A stretch of 64,000 bases of DNA from Oscillospiraceae bacterium (GTDB taxonomy: Bacteria > Bacillota > Clostridia > Saccharofermentanales > Saccharofermentanaceae): the NCBI GenBank assembly GCA_902764825.1, contig CACWXL010000004.1, positions 92,062 through 156,061 of the forward strand. The letters are read 5' to 3'. Under the pieces are notes generated by a model, which was not told the DNA's origin, made no database searches, and saw only the letters and a program-made list of their open reading frames with translations. Below, piece by piece: positions 51,698 to 61,229 of this stretch. Each line of letters opens with the position of its first letter. Positions within the stretch are counted from its first letter, which is position 1. Made by a program: the position numbers and the translations under genes.

Positions 51698-52766
51698 TTA
51701 AAGTATTCTCCTTTATCTCTCTTAATGCTCTGCACGTATCCTTAGGATTCTCCCACAACGAACTGTGTGCAGCGCCTTGTATCTTATAAAAATTTTACTG
51801 CGGCGCCTTGATCAATTCACAATAATCACGCACCAGTTCCCACGGGCAGTTGTAATCAGACTCACCGCTGATGAAGAACGCAGGCACTTCAAGTTCTGTT
51901 ATTGTCTTCCTGTAATCGAAGTTATCCAGTTCTTCCGCAAGCTTTGTCTTACGGTACATCTTCATGCCCTTGACGTATCCGATCTTCTCTTTGAGCGTGT
52001 AGCATTTAGCAGTGATAATCGGCCAGGTTATGCCTTCGAACTCGCTCTTATCCTTGATGGTTCCGCCGCCCGCTTCGTGAAGAAGATCCACATACACATA
52101 CCAATCGTTACACTTAATGTTACCACTGTCAAGATGAGTGACAGCATCCTCAAGTCTTGCCAGATTCTTTTTGTCTCCCCTGCGCTCGAAAACACCCTTC
52201 ATGAAGTTATACATGACAGTATCGTTCTCTTCACTGTCGGTAACACACTGTGCCATCCCGATATAGGCATAATAATTCTCAGGATGCCTTTGCACTTCCA
52301 TGAGAGCGATCTTGGATCCACCGGAAAAACCCATGATGTATATCTTATCCTTATTGAAGCGCTCCTTAAGATACTCCGTTACTGTCTCAGTATCATTAAG
52401 AAGATTATCCAGAGTAATACTGTCTGCATCTGCATTGTTGTTATAGGCTATACCCATATGCCTGTAATCCCAATAGACAACGGTGAAGTCATCTTCGAGC
52501 TTCATGTCATTATACTTATCGGTAAACACATAATCGTCCGTACCCGGGCCGCTGGACACCAAAAGAAGCACAGGATTGTCCTTATTCTTTCCGTTTATGA
52601 AGAAGCCGTTCGGAGCACCGTTAATATCCATGACGAACTTCCCGGATATACTGTCAGGCTCTTTGTATGTCCTGATCTTGCCGGGGCTCATCAATGCCCA
52701 AACGCCGAGTAATACCAGCGGCACAGCCAATATACATAATATGATGATGACCATCTTTTTTCTCAC
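51690..52766 (-). pseudogene. Alpha/beta hydrolase interrupted by an in-frame stop
   Basis: GTG start at 52766 (GGAG seven bases before). An N-terminal membrane helix is followed by an alpha/beta hydrolase with nucleophile elbow GFSGGS and acid-loop region FFISGESDYNCPW. A TAA at 51795-51797 ends the frame after KAPQ. The same frame then continues for 34 codons to a TGA at 51690 with FYKIQGAAHSSLWENPKDT, which is the expected C-terminal part with the catalytic His. The stop thus removes the catalytic His. The unbroken gene would overlap the TetR start by eight bases, so it heads the operon. Confidence 0.75.
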
Positions 52767-52781
52767 TATCCTTCTCCAATC

Positions 52782-52831
52782 TTGACACTGTCTACATTCA
52801 AAGATTATAGCGGCTATCTTTACAATGTCAA
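52782..52831 (-). promoter_or_regulatory. TetR operon promoter with two palindromic operators
   Basis: On the - strand: TTGACA (52826-52831), 16 bp, TATAAT (52804-52809). Palindromes TTGACACTGTCTA (52782-52794, near +1) and TTTACAATGTCAA (52819-52831, over the -35) are related and flank the -10; a 10-bp inverted repeat AATCTTGACA / TGTCAAGATT joins them. Confidence 0.75.
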
Positions 52832-52892
52832 GATTATTTAGTTTGATCTTTATGGATGCAGCCGTTTTCCGGATAAAGTCCGCGACACCAAA

Positions 52893-52928
52893 CAAAAAGC
52901 AGCCGCGCTTATCGCGAGCAGCTGCTTT
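52893..52928 (-). terminator. Intrinsic terminator after the ABC-peptidase operon
   Basis: AAAGCAGC / GCTGCTTT stem with an inner GCG/CGC pairing and TTTTTGTTTGG on the - strand, 36 bases past the ATPase stop. Confidence 0.85.
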
Positions 52929-52963
52929 CTGCATCTATATCTTAGGGGTATGTGAGAGGGGGC

Positions 52964-53638
52964 TTATCCTATTGTCTTGCCGTCTTCAAGTCTGATCGTA
53001 CGTGTACCGTATGAAGCGCACTGCTCGGAGTGTGTTACCTGAAGGATCGTAAGACCCTTTTCCTTGTTGAGCCTTGAGAACAGCTCCATGACTTCTTTCG
53101 AGGACTGGGCATCAAGGTTGCCTGTAGGCTCGTCTGCAAGAATGATCGCAGGGTTGCCGAGTACGGCTCTTGCGATGGCTACTCTCTGCTGCTGGCCGCC
53201 TGATAATGTATTAGGCATTGCCTTGCGCTTGTCAGCAAGTCCCGTGATCTCTAAGATCTCGTCGAGTGCACCTTTAAGTTCAGACTTCTTCTTACCTGCC
53301 ATTGTCAGCGGAAGGAGGATATTATCTGTGACGTTCAGATTCATTACGAGGTTATAGAACTGGAATACGAATCCCATGTTCTTGAGCCTTAAGTCGGAGA
53401 GCTCCTTATCCTTCAAAGAACCGATGTCCTTTCCGCATACGGAGATGTTGCCTTCGAACTGTCTGTCGAGGCCGCCTACCAGATAGAGCAATGTTGATTT
53501 GCCTGAACCGGATGCGCCCATCAGGGATACGAATTCGCCCTGTTCGACGCTCATGTCAGCGCCCTTTAAGACCTGGTTTATGTTCTCACCCTTACCGAAT
53601 GACTTGCTTACATTTTTAACTTCAATGATCGTGCTCAT
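52964..53638 (-). CDS. ABC transporter ATPase (LolD/MacB type)
   Basis: 224 aa. Walker A GASGSGKST, Q-loop FQFYNL, signature LSGGQQQRVAIARAVL and Walker B IILADEPTGNLD are typical of MacB/LolD/BceA-like ATPases. It works with the FtsX-type permease encoded just upstream. GGAGG eight bases before the ATG at 53638 decides the start. It is the last gene of the operon. Confidence 0.92.
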   Translation of the reverse strand: MSTIIEVKNVSKSFGKGENINQVLKGADMSVEQGEFVSLMGASGSGKSTLLYLVGGLDRQFEGNISVCGKDIGSLKDKELSDLRLKNMGFVFQFYNLVMNLNVTDNILLPLTMAGKKKSELKGALDEILEITGLADKRKAMPNTLSGGQQQRVAIARAVLGNPAIILADEPTGNLDAQSSKEVMELFSRLNKEKGLTILQVTHSEQCASYGTRTIRLEDGKTIG

Positions 53639-53657
53639 TTTATTATCCTCCAAATTT

Positions 53658-56117
53658 TTACTCATACTTGATCTGCTCTGAGATCTTCATCTTCCTTAAG
53701 TTCCTGATCGGGAACAGGACTGTTCCTGTGAATACGACTGTCATCGCAATGAAGAACAGGAATACCGTCAACGGATTGACGTCGAAAGACATTGATATCG
53801 ATTGTGTGCTTGCCATAGCTTTCTCAATGACATTAATCATCAGCAATCCTACTATCGTGCCTATGCCCGAAGCCGTAACGGAAGTAATAAGGACCTCCTT
53901 GAATAAGATGCCGGAAAGCTTCCCCTTGCCCATTGCAGTCGAGAGCATTACGGCACATTCTTTCTTACGGCCTTCGAAGCCTAAGAGCTGGTTGGAGATC
54001 ATGCCGATCGCGGTCATTCCGAGTGCGATAATGATGATGGCAGCGATTACTGCAAGCTGCTGTGAATTCTGCTTCATCTGATCTGCTGCATATTCATCTA
54101 ATGTCTGGATCTTCGAATAAGCGCCCTTTGCATAGGTCTCGAGTGCTGCTTTCGTGCCCTCCGGATCTGTTGTCTTTATGAGGATCCAGGCAGGACTTCC
54201 ATAGCAGAGCACCTTGTATTCATCTTCATTCATCAAGAATGTATCCATTCCTGTAGACGCACTGACAGAAGTGATCTTGGCTACAGTGAATTTCCTGTCG
54301 ATAGGAACTACACCCTCAGGATTAAATGTGAGCGTTATCGTATCGCCTTCTTTTATGCCTTTACGGTTTGCATACTTCTTGTCTAATACGATCGTACCTT
54401 GTTCAACCTTTTCCGGGAGATCAGAGAAGCCGGTGAAATATCTGAATCCGTCATCGGGCATTGCAAAGAAATTGCCGATGGAGACCTTCTCATCGTTTAA
54501 CTTATACTCCGTCATTGTCATATAGACCATTTCCGTATCTGTTACGTTATCCATATGATCGATAAATGAGTAGTAAGTGTCCTTCTCGCTTGCGGTGAGG
54601 ATAACATCACAATCGTACGGAATGTCGTTGATGTTATCGGACATAGCTCCGGAGACTGCATAGACGATGACGCACATAGCTGCTGCCGTTGCACAGAGTA
54701 CACCGCTTCCGACTGTGCTCTTACGTGATATAGCTTCAACAGAAGCCAGTGCCATTGAAGGTCTGTCGAGTTTATCGGAGATCTTCCTGATCAAAGACGT
54801 AATGAGCTTTAAGATCCTCGGGAAGAGGGCTGCAAGTGCTGCTACAGAAGTGAGCATGCAAAGGATCGCAAAAAGCATGTTCGTCCTTAAGAAGAATGTC
54901 ACAACCGCAATTACAAGGCAGATGATGCCGATGATCAGGGATGACTTTGTGAATCTGTATGCCGTATCTCTATTATCGAAAATGATATCTCTGATGGATG
55001 TCTTCAATGCTTTGAGGATCGCTCTTAACGGAATCAGGCATTCGATCAGGACTGCACCCAGGATCACGCCGATTACAAGGCCTACAGGGAACGCCGGGAT
55101 ATCAAACTGGACGGCATTGCCTTCTGAGTCTGTGCCATTAAACATGAAGCTCAACAAAGGATTTCTTATGAGCGCATAAAGAAGTGTTGCGGGGATACTG
55201 CCCAGAAGTGCATAAAGGACATTTTCAAGGAGCAATATCCTTCCTGTTCTTGAAGTGCTCATGCCGAGGCTTCGAAGCGTTCCGATATATGACATTCTCT
55301 CGCTTACGATCCTGTTGCAGATCGAAGCCGTTACGAAGATAACGAGCAGGAATGCGATCGCGAACAAGAGATAGAATACGCTCTTCAGTTCACCTACGAG
55401 CGCCATGTCAGACTCTGACAGATAAAGTTCTGTGATGACAGCAGCCGGATATCTGTCTTCGATCATATCCTTTGCTTCTTCGATCCCGGTGTTATCGTGA
55501 AGATCGATAAGGAGCATATCTGCAGACATATGTCCACAGGATACGGTCTTGCTGGTATTGAGATTGATGATGCCCGTATATCCGGTAATAAGCGGATTCT
55601 TTGTGTCGTCAGGAAGGATACCGCCTATGGTAAGTTCGAGCTCCTCATCTGCCCTGTCGTGTATGGTGATCTTATCGCCGACCTTATAACCATAGTCATC
55701 AGAGAAAGCTTTGTTGATGAACATCTCACCGTCTTTAAGATCGATGGGAGCTAAGAACTTCATATCGACAGCTTCATCGACATCAAGACCCATGATCCTC
55801 AAAGTATCTGTAGTGACATAGCAGTACTCGCCATCGATCTTCTTGTAGAGCATCTCGGAATCGCCGACAATGGTCATTGTGTCTGCTTCAGGGAAACCGT
55901 CAGGAAGAGTTGAAACATCGCTTCCGGATGAACTTACGATGAAGTCAGCTCTTGATACGCTTCCGTAGAACAGAGTCAGGATACCGGTAATGCTCTCGCT
56001 TAAGTCAAAGCAGAGCAGCGCACAGAGGCTGCATACGAAGATCGCGAAAACGACCAGCAGCGTTCTAAGCGGCTTTCCGAATATATTTTTCAACGAATTT
56101 TTAAATACGATATTCAT
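53658..56117 (-). CDS. ABC transporter permease with two FtsX domains
   Basis: 819 aa. One helix at the N-terminus (about 18-40), a MacB-like periplasmic-type domain, an FtsX core of three helices (about 245-400), further helices, a second extracytoplasmic domain and a second FtsX core at the C-terminus (about 690-800). This ten-helix arrangement fits the large FtsX-type (ABC3) permeases of Gram-positive bacteria, which export or sense peptides or remodel lipids. It starts 13 bases after the M13 peptidase gene. Confidence 0.88.
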   Translation of the reverse strand: MNIVFKNSLKNIFGKPLRTLLVVFAIFVCSLCALLCFDLSESITGILTLFYGSVSRADFIVSSSGSDVSTLPDGFPEADTMTIVGDSEMLYKKIDGEYCYVTTDTLRIMGLDVDEAVDMKFLAPIDLKDGEMFINKAFSDDYGYKVGDKITIHDRADEELELTIGGILPDDTKNPLITGYTGIINLNTSKTVSCGHMSADMLLIDLHDNTGIEEAKDMIEDRYPAAVITELYLSESDMALVGELKSVFYLLFAIAFLLVIFVTASICNRIVSERMSYIGTLRSLGMSTSRTGRILLLENVLYALLGSIPATLLYALIRNPLLSFMFNGTDSEGNAVQFDIPAFPVGLVIGVILGAVLIECLIPLRAILKALKTSIRDIIFDNRDTAYRFTKSSLIIGIICLVIAVVTFFLRTNMLFAILCMLTSVAALAALFPRILKLITSLIRKISDKLDRPSMALASVEAISRKSTVGSGVLCATAAAMCVIVYAVSGAMSDNINDIPYDCDVILTASEKDTYYSFIDHMDNVTDTEMVYMTMTEYKLNDEKVSIGNFFAMPDDGFRYFTGFSDLPEKVEQGTIVLDKKYANRKGIKEGDTITLTFNPEGVVPIDRKFTVAKITSVSASTGMDTFLMNEDEYKVLCYGSPAWILIKTTDPEGTKAALETYAKGAYSKIQTLDEYAADQMKQNSQQLAVIAAIIIIALGMTAIGMISNQLLGFEGRKKECAVMLSTAMGKGKLSGILFKEVLITSVTASGIGTIVGLLMINVIEKAMASTQSISMSFDVNPLTVFLFFIAMTVVFTGTVLFPIRNLRKMKISEQIKYE

Positions 56118-56130
56118 TTTCTATCCCCCA

Positions 56131-58134
56131 TTAATACCATCTTGAGACACGTTCCTCAGGAGCGATGTACATTCCGTCGCCCTCCTTGACGTCATATGCC
56201 TCGTAGAACTCGTCAATGGATCCGAGGATGGCATTTACTCTTATATAGGAAGGGCTGTGAACGTCATATGCGATCTGGTCGATTATCGCTTCATCTGATC
56301 TCATTTCGCACCATATGGTCGCATAGCTCTCGAAAAGCTTGATCCTGTCTTCCTTGGTCTTGCAAAGAGACGTAACACACTCTATGCCGCCTAAGTCAGC
56401 ATAGTTCTCACCCAAGGTCTGCTCACCGTCTACATGGTAAACACCGAACACCGTGAACTTCTCTTCGAAATATTTAGCAGCCTTTTCATTACGCTCTTTC
56501 AAAGTATTCATGTCCTTCTCGGGAATCCAGGAAGGATCGTATTCACCTTTTGAATTAAAGACTATGCAGTTGCTGTCAAAAGCATGGCCTATCTCATGCG
56601 CGATTACAGATCCAAGGCCGCCGAGATTTGTGTAGTAATCAGCTTTTGCATCGAAGAAAGGTTTGTTGGTGATAGCAGCTGTGATCGTTATGTTGTTATA
56701 GCCGGGATCGTAGCATGCATTCATCATCTGCATCGGCATGCCCGGCTCTGTTCTTGATACCGGATCCTGATTATTGAATCTGTTGAGTTCTTTCCTGAGA
56801 TTCAGCCTTGAATAATTAAGACTGAATTCATAGTAATCCTTGCCGTATACATTAACGTATTGAGCGTTGTCGTGACGCTTCAGGTCTTTGGCTGTGACAT
56901 AAACGATGTTTTCGAGCTTTCTCAAAAGTTCCGCTCTTGTCTCTTCACTGAGCCATGAGGCATCCTTTATGATCTTTCTGTATCCGCCCTTGATGTCATC
57001 GCACATGCTTCTTAATGCAGCATCTGTCTCTGGTAAATAGTGGCGTTCAACATAGATAGGATCGGTTTCTCTATAGAAATTCTGAGAAATCTCATCTATT
57101 GCCTGATCGTGCATAGACTTATAGCTGACACTCACATACTTTTCGAACTGGGTATAGTGGGGTGCTATATATCTCATGAATTTCTCATAGAGCATTCCCA
57201 TTTCCCATGTCTTTAATGCACCCAGATTCTCATCGACGAAGATATCATTAATGGCTTTCAGTTGTCCTTCGTCCGTTACACAGAATTTCTTAGCCAATGT
57301 CTTATTGATCCCGATACCGGTAAGGTATTTGTCCATATCTATATTGGACATTGCCTTTTTAAACTCGTCGGAAGTCATGATCTTCTGGTATTTGAAAGGC
57401 ATGCCGTCATCAACGATTTCCATGTTCGTAGCGCCATAAATGTCAAGGGCACGCTTTGCAAGACCGTTGGCATATTCCTCAGCAATCTTTTTGTCGTAAC
57501 CTCTTGTAGCCAGAACAAGCTGACCGGTCCTGCTGATGCTGTTGATCGAGTAAGTATTATCTCTGATATCCTCAAAAGAAGTGTCAAGGATTCCGGGCAG
57601 CTGGTCCATCACCATTATTCTCTCTTTTGGATTGAGAGGATTAACGCTCGGTTTGAGCTTAAAGAACCCGCCGGTACAATACTCGTTATAAATACGGGCA
57701 TCGACCTCCAGAAGTTCACTTACAGACTTTGCGTTATCAACAGCTTCGATAACTGCCATAAGGTCTGCAGGGATCGGTGTGTTATCGAAATCATAAGAAT
57801 TGAAAGACTCATATGCATATTTGATCAGGTCTTCCTCAGATCCCTTGGCATACCCTTTGCCTGCAGCACAGTCGTCAATGATCTTCTCTATTTGTTCATC
57901 GATAAGATCAGTCTTAAATGCGACCTCGACCGAATTCTCCCCATACTTGAACTCTGAAGTATCAAAGCGCTCCTGATTTATAAACCTGAAGTAGTCATCC
58001 TGGGCTCTTGCAGGTCCCAACTCTTTCACGGTAGTCTCAGCTGTACTTTCAGAAGGTACAGTCACTGCACCACAGCCCGTAATCAGCGGTACAGTCATGG
58101 CAGTAGCCAATACTACTGCTGCAACCTTTTTCAT
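56131..58134 (-). CDS. M13-family (neprilysin-like) zinc metallopeptidase lipoprotein
   Basis: 667 aa. Lipobox ITGC (Cys21). The zinc site is VIAHEIGHAFDSN (HExxH 513-517) with the third ligand in GENYADLGG (Glu 576). The family (PepO, neprilysin) cleaves short peptides; this one is tethered outside. GGGGAGACAGGAAC precedes the ATG at 58134. It is the first gene of an operon with an FtsX-type ABC transporter, so joint handling of an extracellular peptide is a reasonable inference. Confidence 0.9.
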   Translation of the reverse strand: MKKVAAVVLATAMTVPLITGCGAVTVPSESTAETTVKELGPARAQDDYFRFINQERFDTSEFKYGENSVEVAFKTDLIDEQIEKIIDDCAAGKGYAKGSEEDLIKYAYESFNSYDFDNTPIPADLMAVIEAVDNAKSVSELLEVDARIYNEYCTGGFFKLKPSVNPLNPKERIMVMDQLPGILDTSFEDIRDNTYSINSISRTGQLVLATRGYDKKIAEEYANGLAKRALDIYGATNMEIVDDGMPFKYQKIMTSDEFKKAMSNIDMDKYLTGIGINKTLAKKFCVTDEGQLKAINDIFVDENLGALKTWEMGMLYEKFMRYIAPHYTQFEKYVSVSYKSMHDQAIDEISQNFYRETDPIYVERHYLPETDAALRSMCDDIKGGYRKIIKDASWLSEETRAELLRKLENIVYVTAKDLKRHDNAQYVNVYGKDYYEFSLNYSRLNLRKELNRFNNQDPVSRTEPGMPMQMMNACYDPGYNNITITAAITNKPFFDAKADYYTNLGGLGSVIAHEIGHAFDSNCIVFNSKGEYDPSWIPEKDMNTLKERNEKAAKYFEEKFTVFGVYHVDGEQTLGENYADLGGIECVTSLCKTKEDRIKLFESYATIWCEMRSDEAIIDQIAYDVHSPSYIRVNAILGSIDEFYEAYDVKEGDGMYIAPEERVSRWY

Positions 58135-58184
58135 GTTCCTGTCTCCCCTTTGTATTTTTATTTGCATCATAATCTTACATAAGC

Positions 58185-58225
58185 AACCTTAACTCCCGAT
58201 CAGGTCAACCTTAACTTAACCTTAA
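58185..58225 (-). promoter_or_regulatory. Phased direct repeats upstream of the M13-ABC operon
   Basis: TTAAGGTT (- strand) occurs at 58218-58225, 58207-58214 and 58185-58192: spacings of 11 and 22 bp, one and two helical turns. This is the pattern bound by OmpR-type response regulators. The first copy also forms an inverted repeat with CCTTAA just beyond. The rest of 58135-58415 holds no other signal I recognise. Confidence 0.55.
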
Positions 58226-58415
58226 ACCGTTAAGGTCATGCGATTGGTCAGGAAATCCCTGATCAACATCATAATTGTATGTCTGACATATATCGATCTT
58301 ATATTAAACTCTTAAATAATTCTTAAAATAGAAGTCTTCTATTCAAAACCGTGTTTTCCGCGTGTTATAATTCGGGCAGCCGGACGGCAATGGAGTAAGG
58401 ATGGAATAAGGAACA

Positions 58416-60629
58416 ATGGCAAAAGTTAAAAGAGACAAAAGATATCAGCTTCCCAAGAACAGGATAGTAATACCGCTTATTATATATTCGCTGGTCTTCA
58501 TAATTGCCTGTGCGCTCATATCGCTTTCAGGCGATCTCATAGCGACTTATGTTACAAAGCTCAAGGCGCTCAATGAAGTCGAGAACACTGCAAGATATGC
58601 CAGGATCTATAACGTAGCCGAAGAGGACGAGCTTGACAGGATCTTCGAGGCATTCAGCGATTCGGGCTATACGGTCTTCGTATCTGACAATAACATGAAT
58701 ATCCTTAAATCGAACGGCGAGATAACGGCCGTGCTCGAGATGGATGAGAATGACGATGACGATGACGATGATAAGAAGCACAGGACATTTTTCGAGCTCC
58801 TGCCGACGAGCGACTTGAAATCCAATGAATTCGGTCTGTTCAGCGACAAATATGCCGATGAGGTAACCGAGGATTTCTTCCTGCTTCCTGATAAGAACAA
58901 CCCCTTTATAAATGTCAATGACACGCGCATCACGCCTAACATCCTGAACATTTTAGAGGGCGCTTTTAAGAACACCATCAGCCTGAATACGAGATTCGAA
59001 TACTGGACTGCATACTATGTCAGGAACAGTTCTCAGATAATCGCGTTCAAGACCAGCTTCTCATTCACATACAGCGACTTCACGTTCTATCTCCTCTACG
59101 ATGCCGTAAGTTATATCCTTACGGTGCTCATCTTCGTCCTTCTTGTCACCAATCTCATAAGGACCCACGCAAGCAACAGAAAGATGAGAAATCTTGTCTT
59201 AAGAGACAACATCACGGTAAACCGCAACTGGTTCTGGTTTGCAATGAAGAGCAAGGAGATCCTGAAGAAGAGAAAGGCCGGCGTCAATTACGCTGTCGTA
59301 AGCCTCATATTCGTCAGATACCGCAACTACGTCCTCTGCCATTCCGTTGACCAGGGTGAGCAGACGCTGCGTCAGGTCTGGAAGAACATCTGCAGTTTCC
59401 TCGAAAAGAACGAGATCTGCTCTCACGGCACGATCAATAACTTCCAGATCCTTCTTAAGGCAGGAAGCGAGGAAGAAGCAAGGACCAAGCTCGAACGCAT
59501 CATAAAGAGCCTTGAAGCTATCAGCACGGAGCACGACTTCAAGTTCCAGGCAGGCGTTTACATGATCCCTTCCAACGTCAGGAAAAATGCCGATATCGAT
59601 CTTCTCTACAACAATGCTTCCGCTGCACGCATGACATTGGAATCCACGGATGATTCCGGTATCGCTTTCTTTGGCGACAAGCTCGTTGAAGACGAGAAGT
59701 GGATCGATCTTGTTACTGAGCATCAGAAGGACGCGCTCGAAAAAGAGGAATTCAAGGTCTATTACCAGCCCAAGTACGATCCGCGCACAAATGAGCAGCT
59801 CGGCGCGGAAGCCCTTATCAGATGGGTCTCTGATGAGATTGGATTCGTCCCTCCCGGAAGGTTCATTCCGATCTTCGAGAACAGCGGCTTCATCACGGAG
59901 ATCGACCACTATATGCTCGCGCATGTCGCAAGAGACCAGAAGAAATGGCTCGACGAAGGCAGAAAGTGTGTTCCCGTCTCCGTCAACGTATCACGTGCGC
60001 ATTTTGCAGAAGTCAACCTCGCAGATCAGATCAGGGACATCATTGATCAGGAAGGCGCTCCCCACGAACTCATCGAGATCGAGCTTACCGAAAGCGCATT
60101 CTTCGATGATCAGAAGCTCATGCTCGCTACGATCACGAAGCTCAAGGAATACGGCTTCCTCGTATCCATGGATGACTTCGGTTCAGGCTACTCTTCGCTT
60201 AATTCCCTTAAGGATATGCCTCTTAACATCTTAAAGCTCGACGCAGGCTTCTTCAGAGGCCAGAAGGACAATGAGAGAGCCGAGATCGTAGTATCCGAGA
60301 TCTTGCACCTTGCCAAAAAGCTCAACATGACAACGGTCGCAGAAGGCGTTGATGAGCAGCACCAGGTTGATTTCCTTGCCGCAGAAGGCTGCAACATGAT
60401 CCAGGGCTACTACTACTCAAAGCCGATGCCCAAGGAAGAATATGAGTCCAGGATGGGCATGCCTGCACAGGTTGAACGAACAGTAGATGAGCAGACAGAG
60501 ACTGCGGTACCTGTTGAAGAAGAACAATCAGTTCCTGCACCGGAAGAGTCCGCCTTCCCTGCTGTGGATCAGGCAGCACAAAGCGGAGAAGATCTCACCG
60601 GACTGGAAAATTCCGGCGAAAATATATAA
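58416..60629 (+). CDS. Membrane EAL-domain c-di-GMP phosphodiesterase
   Basis: 737 aa. Two membrane helices (about 18-42 and 225-250) enclose an extracytoplasmic sensor with an unusual run of Asp (about 112-120). A GGDEF-like domain (about 265-395) has no signature motif. The EAL domain (about 430-680) keeps EALIRW, SVNVSR, IELTES, DDFGSGYSS, KLDAGF, AEGVD and QGYYY, so it should hydrolyse c-di-GMP. The C-terminal about 60 residues are a Glu/Ala/Pro-rich tail. Confidence 0.88.
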   Translation: MAKVKRDKRYQLPKNRIVIPLIIYSLVFIIACALISLSGDLIATYVTKLKALNEVENTARYARIYNVAEEDELDRIFEAFSDSGYTVFVSDNNMNILKSNGEITAVLEMDENDDDDDDDKKHRTFFELLPTSDLKSNEFGLFSDKYADEVTEDFFLLPDKNNPFINVNDTRITPNILNILEGAFKNTISLNTRFEYWTAYYVRNSSQIIAFKTSFSFTYSDFTFYLLYDAVSYILTVLIFVLLVTNLIRTHASNRKMRNLVLRDNITVNRNWFWFAMKSKEILKKRKAGVNYAVVSLIFVRYRNYVLCHSVDQGEQTLRQVWKNICSFLEKNEICSHGTINNFQILLKAGSEEEARTKLERIIKSLEAISTEHDFKFQAGVYMIPSNVRKNADIDLLYNNASAARMTLESTDDSGIAFFGDKLVEDEKWIDLVTEHQKDALEKEEFKVYYQPKYDPRTNEQLGAEALIRWVSDEIGFVPPGRFIPIFENSGFITEIDHYMLAHVARDQKKWLDEGRKCVPVSVNVSRAHFAEVNLADQIRDIIDQEGAPHELIEIELTESAFFDDQKLMLATITKLKEYGFLVSMDDFGSGYSSLNSLKDMPLNILKLDAGFFRGQKDNERAEIVVSEILHLAKKLNMTTVAEGVDEQHQVDFLAAEGCNMIQGYYYSKPMPKEEYESRMGMPAQVERTVDEQTETAVPVEEEQSVPAPEESAFPAVDQAAQSGEDLTGLENSGENI

Positions 60630-60666
60630 AATATTTTTACTTTTAACGGAATTAGGGGTAACAATC

Positions 60667-61182
60667 ATGAAAAGAACTTTAGCAACTGTACTCACAGCGG
60701 CCTTTTTGCTGGCAATCGTTCCCGCAGTTACAAGCTGCAAGGTCACACCCAAGAAATGGTATGAGCCTACACTTCAGTATTACAGCGACGGTATCAAGAA
60801 CGGCTTTACGGAAGAGTACCGCCATCTGCCCGTACCTGATGATCTTAAGGACAAGAGCAAGCAGCAGGGTTATCTTCTGATAGATCTCGACAAGGACGGC
60901 GTTGACGAGCTCCTGATCGGTCTTATAGACGACGGCCCAAGCACCAAATTCACCAATGTCATCGTATTCCACAGTGACCTTGGTCCTTACAGCCTGCTCA
61001 CAGGCAGCAGCAGAGGCTACATCTCTCTTTGCTATGACAATGTCATTGTGATGGGTGACGGCACTTCCGCCCATGATCAGATCACCTACATGAGATGGAA
61101 TCATAAAGACAACGCGTTCAATGTAATAGACGGCGAAGGCAAGTTCCTGCCCACGAAATGGGAGCTTACACCTTTTACGTAA
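60667..61182 (+). CDS. Small lipoprotein with DxDxDG motif
   Basis: 171 aa. Lipobox VTSC (Cys24). LIDLDKDGVDELLIGLID is a calcium-loop-like motif as in the lipoprotein at 38202-39026. AGGGG precedes the ATG, 37 bases after the EAL gene. Function unknown. Confidence 0.65.
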   Translation: MKRTLATVLTAAFLLAIVPAVTSCKVTPKKWYEPTLQYYSDGIKNGFTEEYRHLPVPDDLKDKSKQQGYLLIDLDKDGVDELLIGLIDDGPSTKFTNVIVFHSDLGPYSLLTGSSRGYISLCYDNVIVMGDGTSAHDQITYMRWNHKDNAFNVIDGEGKFLPTKWELTPFT

Positions 61183-61229
61183 TCTTACGGCTGAAATATT
61201 ACTTTATGCCGCTGTGATCTTTTCGAGGA

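Noticed and set aside
51765..52712. 315-codon open frame on the + strand
   Set aside because: It is antisense to the alpha/beta hydrolase gene, which has clear motifs and a good start; it lacks a ribosome site and family features.
58185..58236. Telomere-like AACCTTAA repeats
   Set aside because: Only three copies, at 11-bp phasing, in a promoter region; a regulator site is the better reading.
58739..58776. Run of GAT/GAC codons in the EAL gene as a possible repeat expansion or frameshift site
   Set aside because: It keeps frame and encodes an acidic Asp run in the extracytoplasmic loop; no disruption is seen.
59199..59924. 241-codon open frame on the - strand inside the EAL gene
   Set aside because: Antisense shadow of a well-supported EAL-domain gene.
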